From: Clostridium septicum
GTDB lineage: Bacteria > Bacillota > Clostridia > Clostridiales > Clostridiaceae
Reading direction: 5' to 3'
DNA: 64,000 nucleotides
Assembly: GCF_003606265.1 (NCBI RefSeq)
Contig: NZ_CP023671.1
Span: 558,001 to 622,000 of the forward strand
Numbering within the stretch: position 1 is the stretch's first letter; each line of letters starts with the position of its first letter. The notes beneath the pieces were generated by a model, which did no database searches, was not told where the DNA came from, and saw only the letters and a program-made list of their open reading frames with translations. Of the stretch, positions 51,493 through 60,592 are shown one piece after another. The translations under genes and the position numbers were made by a program.

Positions 51493-53508
51493 TTATATAA
51501 GTGCTGCTACATCTAAGATTAATGTAACTGACCCATTTCCTAATATCGTAGCTCCAATATATTCCTTTAGTGTTTTTAATGTTTTTCCTAAAGGTTTTAT
51601 AACTATTTCTTGTTGTCCTAGTAAAGAATCTACAAGTAATCCTATAGTCTTCTCACCAACTTTTACTATTATAATGAAATTTTTTGTTGTAGAATTATTT
51701 CCAATTCCAAGTCTTTCATTTAGTCTTACAAGAGGTATTACACTATCTCTATATATAATAACTTCTTCTCCATTAGTCTTTTGGATGTTTTCTTCCCTAT
51801 AATCAATAACTTTGTCAATAAAGCCTAAAGAAATTGCAAAGGTTTCTTCTCCTACTTTAACTAATAAAGCTTGTATTATTTGTAATGTTAATGGAAGTTT
51901 TATTACAAAAGTAGAACCAACACCTTCTTCACTTATAACATCTACTGTTCCACCTAAAGAAGCTATTTTAGTTTTTACAACATCCATTCCAACTCCTCTA
52001 CCAGAAACATCTGTTACAACTTCGTTAGTACTAAACCCTTGAGAAAATATAAGATTTCTAATATCATTATCACTTAAGCCTTCTGTACTTATTCCTACTT
52101 TTTCAGCTTTTGCTTTAATCTTATTAACCTTTATTCCTCCACCATCATCAATAACTTTAATTAATGCTTTAGTTCCTTCTTGGTAAGCAACTAATTTTAT
52201 AGTTCCTTCTTTAGATTTACCACTATTTGCTCTTTCTTCTTTACTTTCTATTCCATGATCTGCTGCATTTCTTAAAAGATGTATTAAAGGTTCTCCAATT
52301 TCATCTATTACTGTTCTATCTAACTCAGTGTCTGCCCCTTCAATAACAAATTTTATATCTTTATCTAACTCCACTGATAAATCTCTTATCATTCTTGGGA
52401 ACCTATTAAACACAACATCTAATGGTAACATTCTTATTTTCATCACTAAATCTTGAAGATCAGAAGTAGTTCTTTCAACTTGTTCTAAAGTCTCAACAAG
52501 TTCTTGAGATTTATCATCAATTACAATTTGTTCTAATCTAGTTCTATATATTACAAGTTCTGATACCATATTCATAAGCTTATCTATTCTTGCTAAATCT
52601 ACTCTTACAGACTGATGTGATTTTTTAGTTTCTTTTTTCTTATCTATCTTTTTTTCTGAAGTAGTACTTTTGATAGATTCATTTACTTTTATATCATTCT
52701 CTTTTATATCATTTTCTTTATTATCTTCATTTTCTTCTTTAGTCTCTTCTTCATTCATTGCTATATCATCAATAGTTATAGTACTTGTATTTACTTGTTC
52801 TACCTCTGATATATTCTTTACGATATTATGTATTTCATCTACTTCACTACTTGTAATTATAGTAAATATAAGCTTGGTGTCAAATTGTTCATTTTCAATA
52901 TCTTCAGTTGTTGGAATAGACTTTATTATTTCTCCATGACTTTCTAATTCTTGTACAATCAAAAAAGCTCTGGCTGATTTCAATAATGTATTTTCACTTA
53001 ATGTTATTTCTATATTTATTACATTGAAACTATTTTGTATAGCTTGTTTTATAATAGATAAATCATATTCATTTAATTGAATATCTATTTCATCCTTGCT
53101 TTCTAATATTTTTATATTTTTTTCTGGTTCAGATACTGATATTTTTTGTAACGAACTAATAATATCATTTATATCTACAACCTCATCATTTTCTTCTTCT
53201 ATGTTAGTTACCATTCTCTCTAATGTATCTAAACAATCAAACAAAATTGTTACAACATCTTGAGTAACTTCTAACTTTCCTTCTCTGAAATTTGATAATA
53301 CATCCTCCATCTTATGGGTCAATTCTGCAATATCATTAAACCCCATAGTAGCAGCCATTCCCTTTATAGTATGTGCTACCCTAAAAATTTCATTTAGTTT
53401 ATCTATATCATTAGGTTCTTGTTCTAAATCTAATAATGCTTCATTTAAAACTTGTAAATTATCCATAGATTCTTCTAAAAACATATTCATATATTGAGAT
53501 GTATCCAT
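51493..53508 (-). CDS. cheA: Chemotaxis histidine kinase CheA
   Basis: The 671-residue kinase has an Hpt domain with phosphorylated H46 (RVAHTIKGMAATMGF), a CheY/CheB-binding P2 domain (about 135-245), an acidic asparagine/lysine-rich linker (about 250-290), the P3 dimerisation helices (VDLARIDKLMNMVSELVIYR), the P4 ATPase domain (N box HLLRNAADHG, G1 VIDDGGGI, G2 GRGVGMDVVK) and the CheW-like P5 domain at the end. AAAGGGGGATTTGAA precedes the ATG. Confidence 0.96.
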   Translation of the reverse strand: MDTSQYMNMFLEESMDNLQVLNEALLDLEQEPNDIDKLNEIFRVAHTIKGMAATMGFNDIAELTHKMEDVLSNFREGKLEVTQDVVTILFDCLDTLERMVTNIEEENDEVVDINDIISSLQKISVSEPEKNIKILESKDEIDIQLNEYDLSIIKQAIQNSFNVINIEITLSENTLLKSARAFLIVQELESHGEIIKSIPTTEDIENEQFDTKLIFTIITSSEVDEIHNIVKNISEVEQVNTSTITIDDIAMNEEETKEENEDNKENDIKENDIKVNESIKSTTSEKKIDKKKETKKSHQSVRVDLARIDKLMNMVSELVIYRTRLEQIVIDDKSQELVETLEQVERTTSDLQDLVMKIRMLPLDVVFNRFPRMIRDLSVELDKDIKFVIEGADTELDRTVIDEIGEPLIHLLRNAADHGIESKEERANSGKSKEGTIKLVAYQEGTKALIKVIDDGGGIKVNKIKAKAEKVGISTEGLSDNDIRNLIFSQGFSTNEVVTDVSGRGVGMDVVKTKIASLGGTVDVISEEGVGSTFVIKLPLTLQIIQALLVKVGEETFAISLGFIDKVIDYREENIQKTNGEEVIIYRDSVIPLVRLNERLGIGNNSTTKNFIIIVKVGEKTIGLLVDSLLGQQEIVIKPLGKTLKTLKEYIGATILGNGSVTLILDVAALI

Positions 53509-53522
53509 TTCAAATCCCCCCT

Positions 53523-54290
53523 TTATATTTTTTTATATATAAACGTAGACACCTTTTCTAAATTATAATCTTTATAATTATATATACTTTCGGTAGCCCC
53601 TATAAAAAGTAAACCACCCTTTTTAAGAGAATTACTAAACTTATTAAAAATTTCATTTTTAACATCATTCTTAAAATATATAACTACATTTCTACAAACT
53701 ATAAGATCAAAATCTCTTTCATATGTATCGAGTATTAAATCATGTCTCTTAAATGTTATCATAGATTTTATATTACTATCTATAATATATTTATTGTCAA
53801 CATTTTTAAAATACTTGTTTATATACTCTTCTCTTACATTTTTCATTTCCGCTAAAGTATATTCACCTAACTTAGCTTTCTCTAGAATTCCTTTATCAAT
53901 ATCTGTTGCTAATATAGTGTTTCTACCTAAAGGATTTAATTCCTTTAATAATATACCTAAACTATATGGCTCACATCCAATTGAGCATGCAGCACTCCAA
54001 ACTTTTATTTTAGAATTACTAGTTAAAAGTTCATTTTTAATAGCCTCTTCTAATTGCTTAAATATCTCTGGATTTCTAAAAAATTCTGTAACATTAATAG
54101 TAATAAAGTCTAAAAATCTTTCCCTTTGTTCTTTATCTTTACTTAGAATAATTTTATATTCTTCTAATGATTTAACACCTACTCTAGACATTAGACTGCC
54201 TATTCTTCTATTTAATTGTTCTGGCTTGTATGCATTTAAATTAACACCAAGTTCTTTGAAAACCCACTGATGAAAATCATTAAAATCCAT
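53523..54290 (-). CDS. cheR: Chemotaxis receptor methyltransferase CheR
   Basis: The 255-residue enzyme uses S-adenosylmethionine to methylate receptor glutamates. It has an N-terminal helical CheR_N domain with SLMSRVGVKSLEEYKIILSK, the TEFFRNPEIF motif and the SAM site VWSAACSIGCEPYSLGILL. RNVVIYF is also typical. Confidence 0.94.
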   Translation of the reverse strand: MDFNDFHQWVFKELGVNLNAYKPEQLNRRIGSLMSRVGVKSLEEYKIILSKDKEQRERFLDFITINVTEFFRNPEIFKQLEEAIKNELLTSNSKIKVWSAACSIGCEPYSLGILLKELNPLGRNTILATDIDKGILEKAKLGEYTLAEMKNVREEYINKYFKNVDNKYIIDSNIKSMITFKRHDLILDTYERDFDLIVCRNVVIYFKNDVKNEIFNKFSNSLKKGGLLFIGATESIYNYKDYNLEKVSTFIYKKI

Positions 54291-54298
54291 ATTTCCTC

Positions 54299-54886
54299 CT
54301 ACGATTTACCTAATAAATCTTTTAATTTATTTGAGATTTCATGTAAAGGCAATACAAAATCTACCGCTCCTGTTTCATATGCCATCTTTGGCATACCATA
54401 TATGGTACAAGTACTTTCATCTTCTGATATAGTTGTACCTCCAGCTTCTTTAATTGCCTTAGTTCCATTAGCACCATCTCTTCCCATTCCAGTTAATATT
54501 ACAGAAATAACATTTTTTTTATATACTTTCGATGCTGACTCAAATAATTTATCTACTGCAGGTCTTACACCCCATATAGCAGGATCTTCATTTAAGTAAA
54601 TTTTATTATTTGATTCAACTTCCATATGATATCCCCCTGGAGCTATATAGGCAGTATTTTTCTCTATTTTCATTCCTGTAGTAGCTTCTAAAACTCTTAT
54701 ATTACAGCATTTATTTAATCTATCTGCAAATGATTTTGTAAATCCTCTTGGCATATGCTGTACTATTAGAACAGGAACACCTAAATCATATGGTAAATAC
54801 TTTAATACTTTTTCTATTGCTTTTGGTCCTCCTGTAGAGGCTCCGATAACTATTACTTCATATGTATTTTTTTTAACTACACACAA
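54299..54886 (-). CDS. cheB: Receptor methylesterase CheB, catalytic domain only
   Basis: The 195-residue protein is the CheB esterase domain with the catalytic triad S17 (IGASTGGP), H44 (VQHMPRG) and D137 (LTGMGRDGANG). The receiver domain found in standard CheB (about 150 residues before the esterase) is missing, so activity cannot be controlled by CheA phosphorylation in the usual way. The frame starts with TTG, 10 bases after GGAGG. A better placed ATG at 54893 has the same ribosome site but is one base out of frame; one base fewer in the five-base T run (54885-54889) would join them. Confidence 0.9.
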   Translation of the reverse strand: MCVVKKNTYEVIVIGASTGGPKAIEKVLKYLPYDLGVPVLIVQHMPRGFTKSFADRLNKCCNIRVLEATTGMKIEKNTAYIAPGGYHMEVESNNKIYLNEDPAIWGVRPAVDKLFESASKVYKKNVISVILTGMGRDGANGTKAIKEAGGTTISEDESTCTIYGMPKMAYETGAVDFVLPLHEISNKLKDLLGKS

Positions 54887-54901
54887 AAATCATTTACCTC
54901 C

Positions 54902-55393
54902 TTATATTTCTTTTATACCAGCTCCTACAACTCTAATTTTTACTGTCCCATTTTCCGCTTCCACTATCATAGTTCTTCCTTTATCTCCACCGACATCTTC
55001 GGATATTAAAGTAAGTCCCAATAAATTAATTATATTTTTGGTTGCCTCTATGTTTCTTTTACCTATATCACTTACAATTTTCTTATCTGTAAAATTAAAC
55101 ATAGAGGCTCCTCCAGCAATTTTAACAACTATGTTCCTTTTTGAACATCCTAATTTCATCATTTTATCTAACAAAGCAGGAACTGCTAAGTCAGCATATT
55201 TCATTGGATTAGTTATATTTTTAAATTGAGTGCTATCAGGAAGCATTATATGAACTAATCCAGCAACTTTCTTTATTCTATCATAAAAAGCTATTCCAAC
55301 ACATGAGCCAAGTCCCATTGTAATTACACTTCCTGGTGCAAAAACAATAGAGTAATCTGCAATTCCTACTCTAACCTCATTTTTAGCATGCAT
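54902..55393 (-). CDS. cheD: Chemoreceptor glutamine deamidase CheD
   Basis: The 163-residue protein has the CheD signature TMGLGSCVGIAFYD with nucleophile C31 and the VHIMLPDS motif with H48. It deamidates receptor glutamines and binds CheC. The ATG at 55393 follows GGGTGAATCTA; an in-frame GTG at 55402 overlaps the previous gene stop. Confidence 0.94.
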   Translation of the reverse strand: MHAKNEVRVGIADYSIVFAPGSVITMGLGSCVGIAFYDRIKKVAGLVHIMLPDSTQFKNITNPMKYADLAVPALLDKMMKLGCSKRNIVVKIAGGASMFNFTDKKIVSDIGKRNIEATKNIINLLGLTLISEDVGGDKGRTMIVEAENGTVKIRVVGAGIKEI

Positions 55394-55398
55394 TAGAT

Positions 55399-55854
55399 TC
55401 ACCCTTGAAACAACATGGCTTCTTCTTCTGTTGATAATATCTTATCTAAATCCAGCATAATTACTATATTGTCATTTTTTCTTATGAATCCTCTCATATA
55501 TTCTTTAGAAACTAATGAAGAAACTGTTTTGGGATTATTAACTTCATCTTTACCTATACTTAAAACCTCACTAACATTATCTACCAATATACCAATTTTT
55601 CCAAACTCTTTTTTTACAACAATAATTTTTTTATCTTCTAGATTGAAATTATCTTCTAGACTCTTATTAAATCTTTTTACAAGATTTATTACTGGCAATA
55701 TTCCCTCTTCATAGTCTATTACTCCTTCTAAAAAACTTGGGGAATCTGGTAATTTAGTAGTTTTTTCTGAGCCTAAAATTCTTTCTACCTCGCTAATATC
55801 TGTAGCATAGAATTCTTTTCCCAAGTTAAATATAAGTATTTTCATCTCATCCAT
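55399..55854 (-). CDS. CheW-like coupling protein
   Basis: The 151-residue single CheW domain (ILIFNLGKEFYATDISEVER, FLEGVIDYEEGILPVINLVK, IGILVDNVSEVLSIGKDEV) is the second CheW homologue of the operon and lacks the response-regulator part of CheV. It may couple a separate receptor set or act as a linking scaffold. The ATG at 55854 follows TAGGAGGATATAT; an upstream in-frame start would lie inside the preceding gene. Confidence 0.88.
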   Translation of the reverse strand: MDEMKILIFNLGKEFYATDISEVERILGSEKTTKLPDSPSFLEGVIDYEEGILPVINLVKRFNKSLEDNFNLEDKKIIVVKKEFGKIGILVDNVSEVLSIGKDEVNNPKTVSSLVSKEYMRGFIRKNDNIVIMLDLDKILSTEEEAMLFQG

Positions 55855-55864
55855 ATATATCCTC

Positions 55865-57637
55865 CTATAAAACAAACTTTTCTATTTCAATATCTCCAAA
55901 TTTATCTAGATAAGCATGTATATCCTTTGAAGGTTTGTCCAAGACATACTTCCTATTACCAACTATAAAAACAGTATTTTGATATGCAATATCTGCATAT
56001 ATATGCCCCTTAGCTTCAACTTCTAGCTTAGTTGTAAATCCTGCCTCGCTTCCAATAATTTTAGATTTAATTACTTTTTTTGCTTTAATATGTCCACCTC
56101 TACATATAGCATTATTTTGAATAAACTCTACACTTTCTAAACTTTTTATATTAGATGCAAATACACCTTTTCCACTTATGCATATATTACCTGAAGCTTC
56201 AATATTAGCTTCCTGTGCATATTCAATATTCAAATCAACAGGTAAACTTAAATTACATTTAAGTTTTTCTATTTCTAGTAATGCTTCATCAATTATTTGA
56301 TTAAGCTCCATATAATTCAATATCTTTGTAGGTCCTAATCCTATTAATTTTGATTTTATAAGTGAAACTACTCTTGACTGTGCTTCTTCATCATTTATAG
56401 TATTAGATATAACACTAATGCATTGTCTCACTATCATTTTATATTTTGTATCTATTAAAGTTTTTATCAATAAACCATCTGTTCCACCATTATTAACAAG
56501 TTTCTTTTCCTTTAAAAACTTTATATTTTCTACTATAGAGTTTAAACTTTCTATTAATTCATTTAGAGAAGTTATTCTTGTTTCTTTCAATAAATCGGTG
56601 CTTCCTACATTAATTTTAGAATTAACTATACTACCTAAAATAGAACTATCACCTTTAGCCTCTATTTCTGATGAAAATATACCTTTTAATATAAATACAC
56701 CTTTTTCCGCTTTAACTTTCATTCCTTCTGTAACTTTACCTTTTATTTCTATAGCTCCAGCAAATTCTATATTTCCCGTTGAAATATCTATATCTTTTTC
56801 TATTACATATATAGGTTCTACAGTTATAACATTCTTTTTTATATTAGGCCTTCCATCAATACTAGCCACTATCTTATTATCTTTTAATATGCATCCGTCT
56901 CCAACTTTATACTTTAACTTGTTTTTAGGTTTTTTTAATAATAGCTTTCCAAAAACATCTATACCATCTTTACCTTCTTCTCCTTTTATAATTTCGGCCA
57001 AAATTTCTCCAGCTTTAACACTTGTTACATAATTTAAATTTTTATAATCTATATTTTTTAGTGAATCTAAATCCTTTTGATTTTTTTTATTAAAATATAT
57101 TTTAAGCTTGTCCTCTTCAGGATGTACTGGAAATAATCCTCTTGCAATAATTAACTTTTCTACCTCATAGCTATCATTAACTAATTTTAAATTTTCTGTA
57201 TCAACCCCATAAACAATTCCTTTTTCCTTTAATGCTTTAATAATGTCCAGACTTGATACTTTTTGTTCTATGTTTTCTTCAACCTTTTCTGTTTCTAATT
57301 GAATAAAATTCCTTTTATCTGTATCACTTAATTTATATACAAATGAAGGTGTGTACTCTATAGTTAGGTATGCTTCAGTATTACTTTTATTAGTTGTAAT
57401 ATTTATAACTGAGTTACCTTCCTCTTTTTTACCTTTAAAAGTTATTTTGTCCGTATCTTTAACTTCTATAGAGTCTGTTATAAGTTTATCATTTACATAA
57501 AGTTCCCCACTATTAGTTGGAATTAATTTTGCAAACTCTCCATTTCCCTTTGGATTAGTTATAATAAATTCTCCTTTTTCTATCTTTATACTTCCATTAA
57601 CGTTTTCATCTAAAGTTTCTTTAAGATTAGTATTCAT
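55865..57637 (-). CDS. FapA-like (DUF342) protein
   Basis: The 590-residue cytoplasmic protein has a polar N-terminal region (about 1-120), a DUF342/FapA core with parallel beta-helix-like repeats (GNIEFAGAIEIKGKVTEGMK, VFILKGIFSSEIEAKGDSSI, and again NICISGKGVFASNIKSLESV) and a helical insert at about 350-450. FapA was named for a flagellar assembly or signalling role in Vibrio; its biochemical role in clostridia is not known. It is the first gene of the chemotaxis operon, 10 bases before the CheW-like gene. Confidence 0.82.
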   Translation of the reverse strand: MNTNLKETLDENVNGSIKIEKGEFIITNPKGNGEFAKLIPTNSGELYVNDKLITDSIEVKDTDKITFKGKKEEGNSVINITTNKSNTEAYLTIEYTPSFVYKLSDTDKRNFIQLETEKVEENIEQKVSSLDIIKALKEKGIVYGVDTENLKLVNDSYEVEKLIIARGLFPVHPEEDKLKIYFNKKNQKDLDSLKNIDYKNLNYVTSVKAGEILAEIIKGEEGKDGIDVFGKLLLKKPKNKLKYKVGDGCILKDNKIVASIDGRPNIKKNVITVEPIYVIEKDIDISTGNIEFAGAIEIKGKVTEGMKVKAEKGVFILKGIFSSEIEAKGDSSILGSIVNSKINVGSTDLLKETRITSLNELIESLNSIVENIKFLKEKKLVNNGGTDGLLIKTLIDTKYKMIVRQCISVISNTINDEEAQSRVVSLIKSKLIGLGPTKILNYMELNQIIDEALLEIEKLKCNLSLPVDLNIEYAQEANIEASGNICISGKGVFASNIKSLESVEFIQNNAICRGGHIKAKKVIKSKIIGSEAGFTTKLEVEAKGHIYADIAYQNTVFIVGNRKYVLDKPSKDIHAYLDKFGDIEIEKFVL

Positions 57638-57703
57638 AATTCCTCCTTTTTATAATATAAATATTTTCTAGCACAAACTTATAATATAAATTATTATTAA
57701 TAA

Positions 57704-58522
57704 TCAATTATATCTTCTGCTATTTACATAATCATGTATTTCTTCATTGAACTTATTTTTTATTATATTTATAATTTCGTTATTAATATTAAAATCTATA
57801 TCCTCAATTTTAAATATCGGTAAAATTTTAGGAGACGTTCCTGATATAAACATAGCATCTATACTCTTAAGTTCTTTAGCTGAAATATTTCTTTCCTCAA
57901 ATTGTATTTCCTCTCTATTTGCTATAGATATTATTCTTTTCCTAGTTACTCCTGGCAATACCTTCGACTGTTTAGGCGTAATTAATATATTATCCTTTAC
58001 CATAAATATATTTGATTTACTTCCTTCAGTTATATATCCTTCATTATCTATTAAAATTGCTTCAAAAGCATTTGCTTTTTCTATTTCTATAGTCACTTTT
58101 TTTCTAAAATCTGAATCTACTACCTTTGCATTTGGATTAACCCTTTCTCCATGGTACAAAATACTTTTCACTCCATTTATATACATATCTTCTGTAGGGT
58201 AACTATGCTTAATTGAATACACCTTCATTGTATCTGTCTTTATATCAAAGGTTACTTTTATATTTCCGTTCTTCACTCTATTTGCTTCTATTAATGCCAT
58301 TGCAAATTCACTAATTTTTTCATATGTGTACACAAAACTTTTATCCATCAACTTAAATGTTTCTGCCATTCTATCTATATGATCTTCTAAAAATAAAGGA
58401 ATTCCATCTATAACTCTTAAAACTTCATATATAACTCTTCCTTTTTCCTTTGTATCTTCAGTGTAATTTTCAATACTTTGCAGGTTTCCATCTTCTAAAT
58501 AAAACTTATTTATAGCTTCCAT
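57704..58522 (-). CDS. Class IV aminotransferase (branched-chain aminotransferase / aminodeoxychorismate lyase-like)
   Basis: The 272-residue PLP enzyme of fold type IV has the phosphate-binding and substrate segment YITEGSKSNIFMVKD (about 163-177) and a catalytic lysine in DSDFRKKV (K141 or K142). KVLPGVTRKRII is the other conserved block. Members make branched-chain amino acids, D-amino acids or 4-aminobenzoate (PabC); the sequence read by eye does not decide. No pabA or pabB is nearby. It starts 15 bases after the HAD gene, suggesting one transcript. Confidence 0.82.
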   Translation of the reverse strand: MEAINKFYLEDGNLQSIENYTEDTKEKGRVIYEVLRVIDGIPLFLEDHIDRMAETFKLMDKSFVYTYEKISEFAMALIEANRVKNGNIKVTFDIKTDTMKVYSIKHSYPTEDMYINGVKSILYHGERVNPNAKVVDSDFRKKVTIEIEKANAFEAILIDNEGYITEGSKSNIFMVKDNILITPKQSKVLPGVTRKRIISIANREEIQFEERNISAKELKSIDAMFISGTSPKILPIFKIEDIDFNINNEIINIIKNKFNEEIHDYVNSRRYN

Positions 58523-58537
58523 GTTAATTCCTCCCGG

Positions 58538-59176
58538 TTAATTCCATCTTAATATTTCAAAATTATGTTTCTTTTTATAATTTATTAAATATGGTTTACC
58601 AACTAAATCTAATAAAGGTTTATCAGATAATGAATCTGAAAACATATAAGAATTCTTAAAATCTATTTCTAACTTTTCTCTTTTTAAAACCTCCATCAAT
58701 CTTCTTATCTTTTCTTCACCCTTACAATTGGCTCCATCCATCTTCCTTATGAATTTTCCGTTTTTAAATAAGAATTTAGTTCCAATAATCATATCTACAC
58801 TATCTATGTTATATAGTTCTTTTAAATAAAATTCAGGGGATGCTGATATAAGGTATATTTTATACCCTTCACTTTTTAAATTATTCATCATATTAATAGC
58901 ATCTTTGTATATAATTTTAGTTAACCTATCTTTATAAAAATCTTTAACTAATAAAGCTAAATCACCCTCATCTATTCCGTCAATAAATTTCAAAAATTTT
59001 TCTTTAACCTTTTTTTCATCATATACTTTCAATGCATACATAGCTCCACTGTATATAGCTCTTGGAAGAAACTTAATATTTTTTTTATCCCTATAAACCA
59101 TATATTTAAAAAGCTCCATTAGCGTCTCTTTTCTTGTTATTGTATAGTCTACGTCAAATATTGCTAATTTATCCAC
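58538..59176 (-). CDS. HAD-IB family hydrolase (SerB-like phosphatase)
   Basis: The 212-residue protein has HAD motif I FDVDYTITRKE, motif II LISASPEFY, and motif III/IV FSDSLSDKPLLDLVG. The helical cap lies between motifs I and II. It resembles HAD-IB phosphatases of phosphoserine or phosphoethanolamine type; the substrate is unknown. The start is GTG at 59176 with GGAGGAATTAAT before it; the longer open frame upstream has no ribosome site. Likely co-transcribed with the class IV aminotransferase gene. Confidence 0.84.
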   Translation of the reverse strand: MDKLAIFDVDYTITRKETLMELFKYMVYRDKKNIKFLPRAIYSGAMYALKVYDEKKVKEKFLKFIDGIDEGDLALLVKDFYKDRLTKIIYKDAINMMNNLKSEGYKIYLISASPEFYLKELYNIDSVDMIIGTKFLFKNGKFIRKMDGANCKGEEKIRRLMEVLKREKLEIDFKNSYMFSDSLSDKPLLDLVGKPYLINYKKKHNFEILRWN

Positions 59177-59349
59177 ATTAATTCCTCCATACCAAGTCTT
59201 ATATATATTATATATCAAATAAGTATATGTTACTATCAATACTAATATATTAGCTCTTATTCATTTCTAACAAATAAAATAAACTTTTTTATATTTAAAA
59301 TATTATTTGATTTATATAATATTTTCTCCTTACTTGTAAAAATTAAAGA

Positions 59350-59376
59350 GGTAGAAAATTTAAAATATTTTCTACC
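59350..59376 (-). terminator. Terminator after the class I aminotransferase gene
   Basis: GGTAGAAAAT and ATTTTCTACC pair in a 10-bp stem, followed by TCTTTAATTTTT on the minus strand, eight bases after the stop. Confidence 0.8.
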
Positions 59377-59383
59377 CCATTTA

Positions 59384-60577
59384 CTATTTAAACTTTTTTA
59401 TAAATCTTTCAATTCTATTTAAACCTTCTTCTATCACTTCTATAGAAGTTGCATAAGACAATCTAATGTAATCATCTAAACCAAAAGCTATACCCGGTAT
59501 AACAGCTACCTTTTCATCTTCTAAAATTTCTGATGCAAACTCCAAAGAATTATTTATTATTTTCCCATTAACCTTTTTACCATAACATTTTTTTATACTA
59601 ACCATAACATAAAAGGCTCCACTTGGATTAATGATTGATACACCATCTATTTTAGACAGTCTATTAACCATATAATTTCTTCTTTTTTCAAATTCTACTA
59701 TCATATCTTTTATATCATCTTGCGAGCCATTTAAAGCTTCTACAGCTGCATATTGAGATATTGAATTAATATTAGATGTCATATGACTTTGTATTGCTGT
59801 CATAAGCTTTGCTATTTCATTACTTGATGCTGAATATCCAATTCTCCACCCTGTCATAGCATAAGACTTAGAAAGACCATTTATAACTATAGTCCTTTCA
59901 TATGCATCTTTTGATAATGACGCTATACTTACATGCTTATTATTATCATATATTAACTTCTCATATATTTCATCTGATATAATAATTAAATTATTCTTCT
60001 TGGCAAATTCAGCAATTTTTATTAATTCATCTTTTGTATATATAGTACCAGTTGGATTATTAGGACTATTTAAAACTATAGCTTTAGTTTTTGTTGTTAG
60101 TGCTTTATTTAAGCTATGGATTGTATATTTATAATGTTCTTCTTCACCATTTTCTACAAAAACAGGATTTCCACCTGCCATTTTAACTAACTCTGGATAA
60201 CTTACCCAATATGGAGTTGGAATAATAACTTCATCTCCCTCATTCAATATAGCCATAAATGCATTTGCTAAACTTTGTTTTGCACCAGTTGACACAACTA
60301 TTTGCGAAGGATTATAGCTTAAATTGTTATCTATATTAAATTTATTGCAAATGGCCTCTCTAAGTTCTAAAATCCCGTTAGTTGGTGTATATTTAGTTTT
60401 ACCTTCTTCCATGGCCTTTATTGCTGCATTTATAATATTTTTAGGAGTATTAAAATCTGGCTCTCCTGCTCCAAAACTTACTACGTCTATACCTGAATTC
60501 TTTAATTCTTTAGCTTTCGCTGTAATTGCTAAAGTAATCGATGGGTTTATTTCTTTAGCTTTCTTTGATAAATTCAT
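59384..60577 (-). CDS. Class I/II pyridoxal-phosphate aminotransferase (aspartate aminotransferase type)
   Basis: The 397-residue enzyme has the fold type I pattern: FGAGEPDF, STGAKQSL at the cofactor phosphate site, SPNNPTG, SDEIYEKL and the PLP lysine K237 in NGLSKSYAMTGWRIGY. The arginine near the end (YIRLSYA) binds the substrate carboxylate. Aspartate/oxoglutarate transamination is the most common activity of this subgroup. It follows the PHP gene by 15 bases and ends at a terminator. Confidence 0.9.
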   Translation of the reverse strand: MNLSKKAKEINPSITLAITAKAKELKNSGIDVVSFGAGEPDFNTPKNIINAAIKAMEEGKTKYTPTNGILELREAICNKFNIDNNLSYNPSQIVVSTGAKQSLANAFMAILNEGDEVIIPTPYWVSYPELVKMAGGNPVFVENGEEEHYKYTIHSLNKALTTKTKAIVLNSPNNPTGTIYTKDELIKIAEFAKKNNLIIISDEIYEKLIYDNNKHVSIASLSKDAYERTIVINGLSKSYAMTGWRIGYSASSNEIAKLMTAIQSHMTSNINSISQYAAVEALNGSQDDIKDMIVEFEKRRNYMVNRLSKIDGVSIINPSGAFYVMVSIKKCYGKKVNGKIINNSLEFASEILEDEKVAVIPGIAFGLDDYIRLSYATSIEVIEEGLNRIERFIKKFK

Positions 60578-60592
60578 TACTGTCCCCCCATT

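Noticed and set aside
57638..57703. Terminator between the class IV aminotransferase gene and the fapA-like gene
   Set aside because: There is a direct repeat of TATAATATAAAT but no inverted repeat with GC pairs, so I do not call a terminator; readthrough is possible.
58538..59239. Longer HAD protein starting at 59239
   Set aside because: The extra 21 residues have no ribosome site, while GGAGG stands just before the GTG at 59176, where the conserved DxD-containing strand begins.
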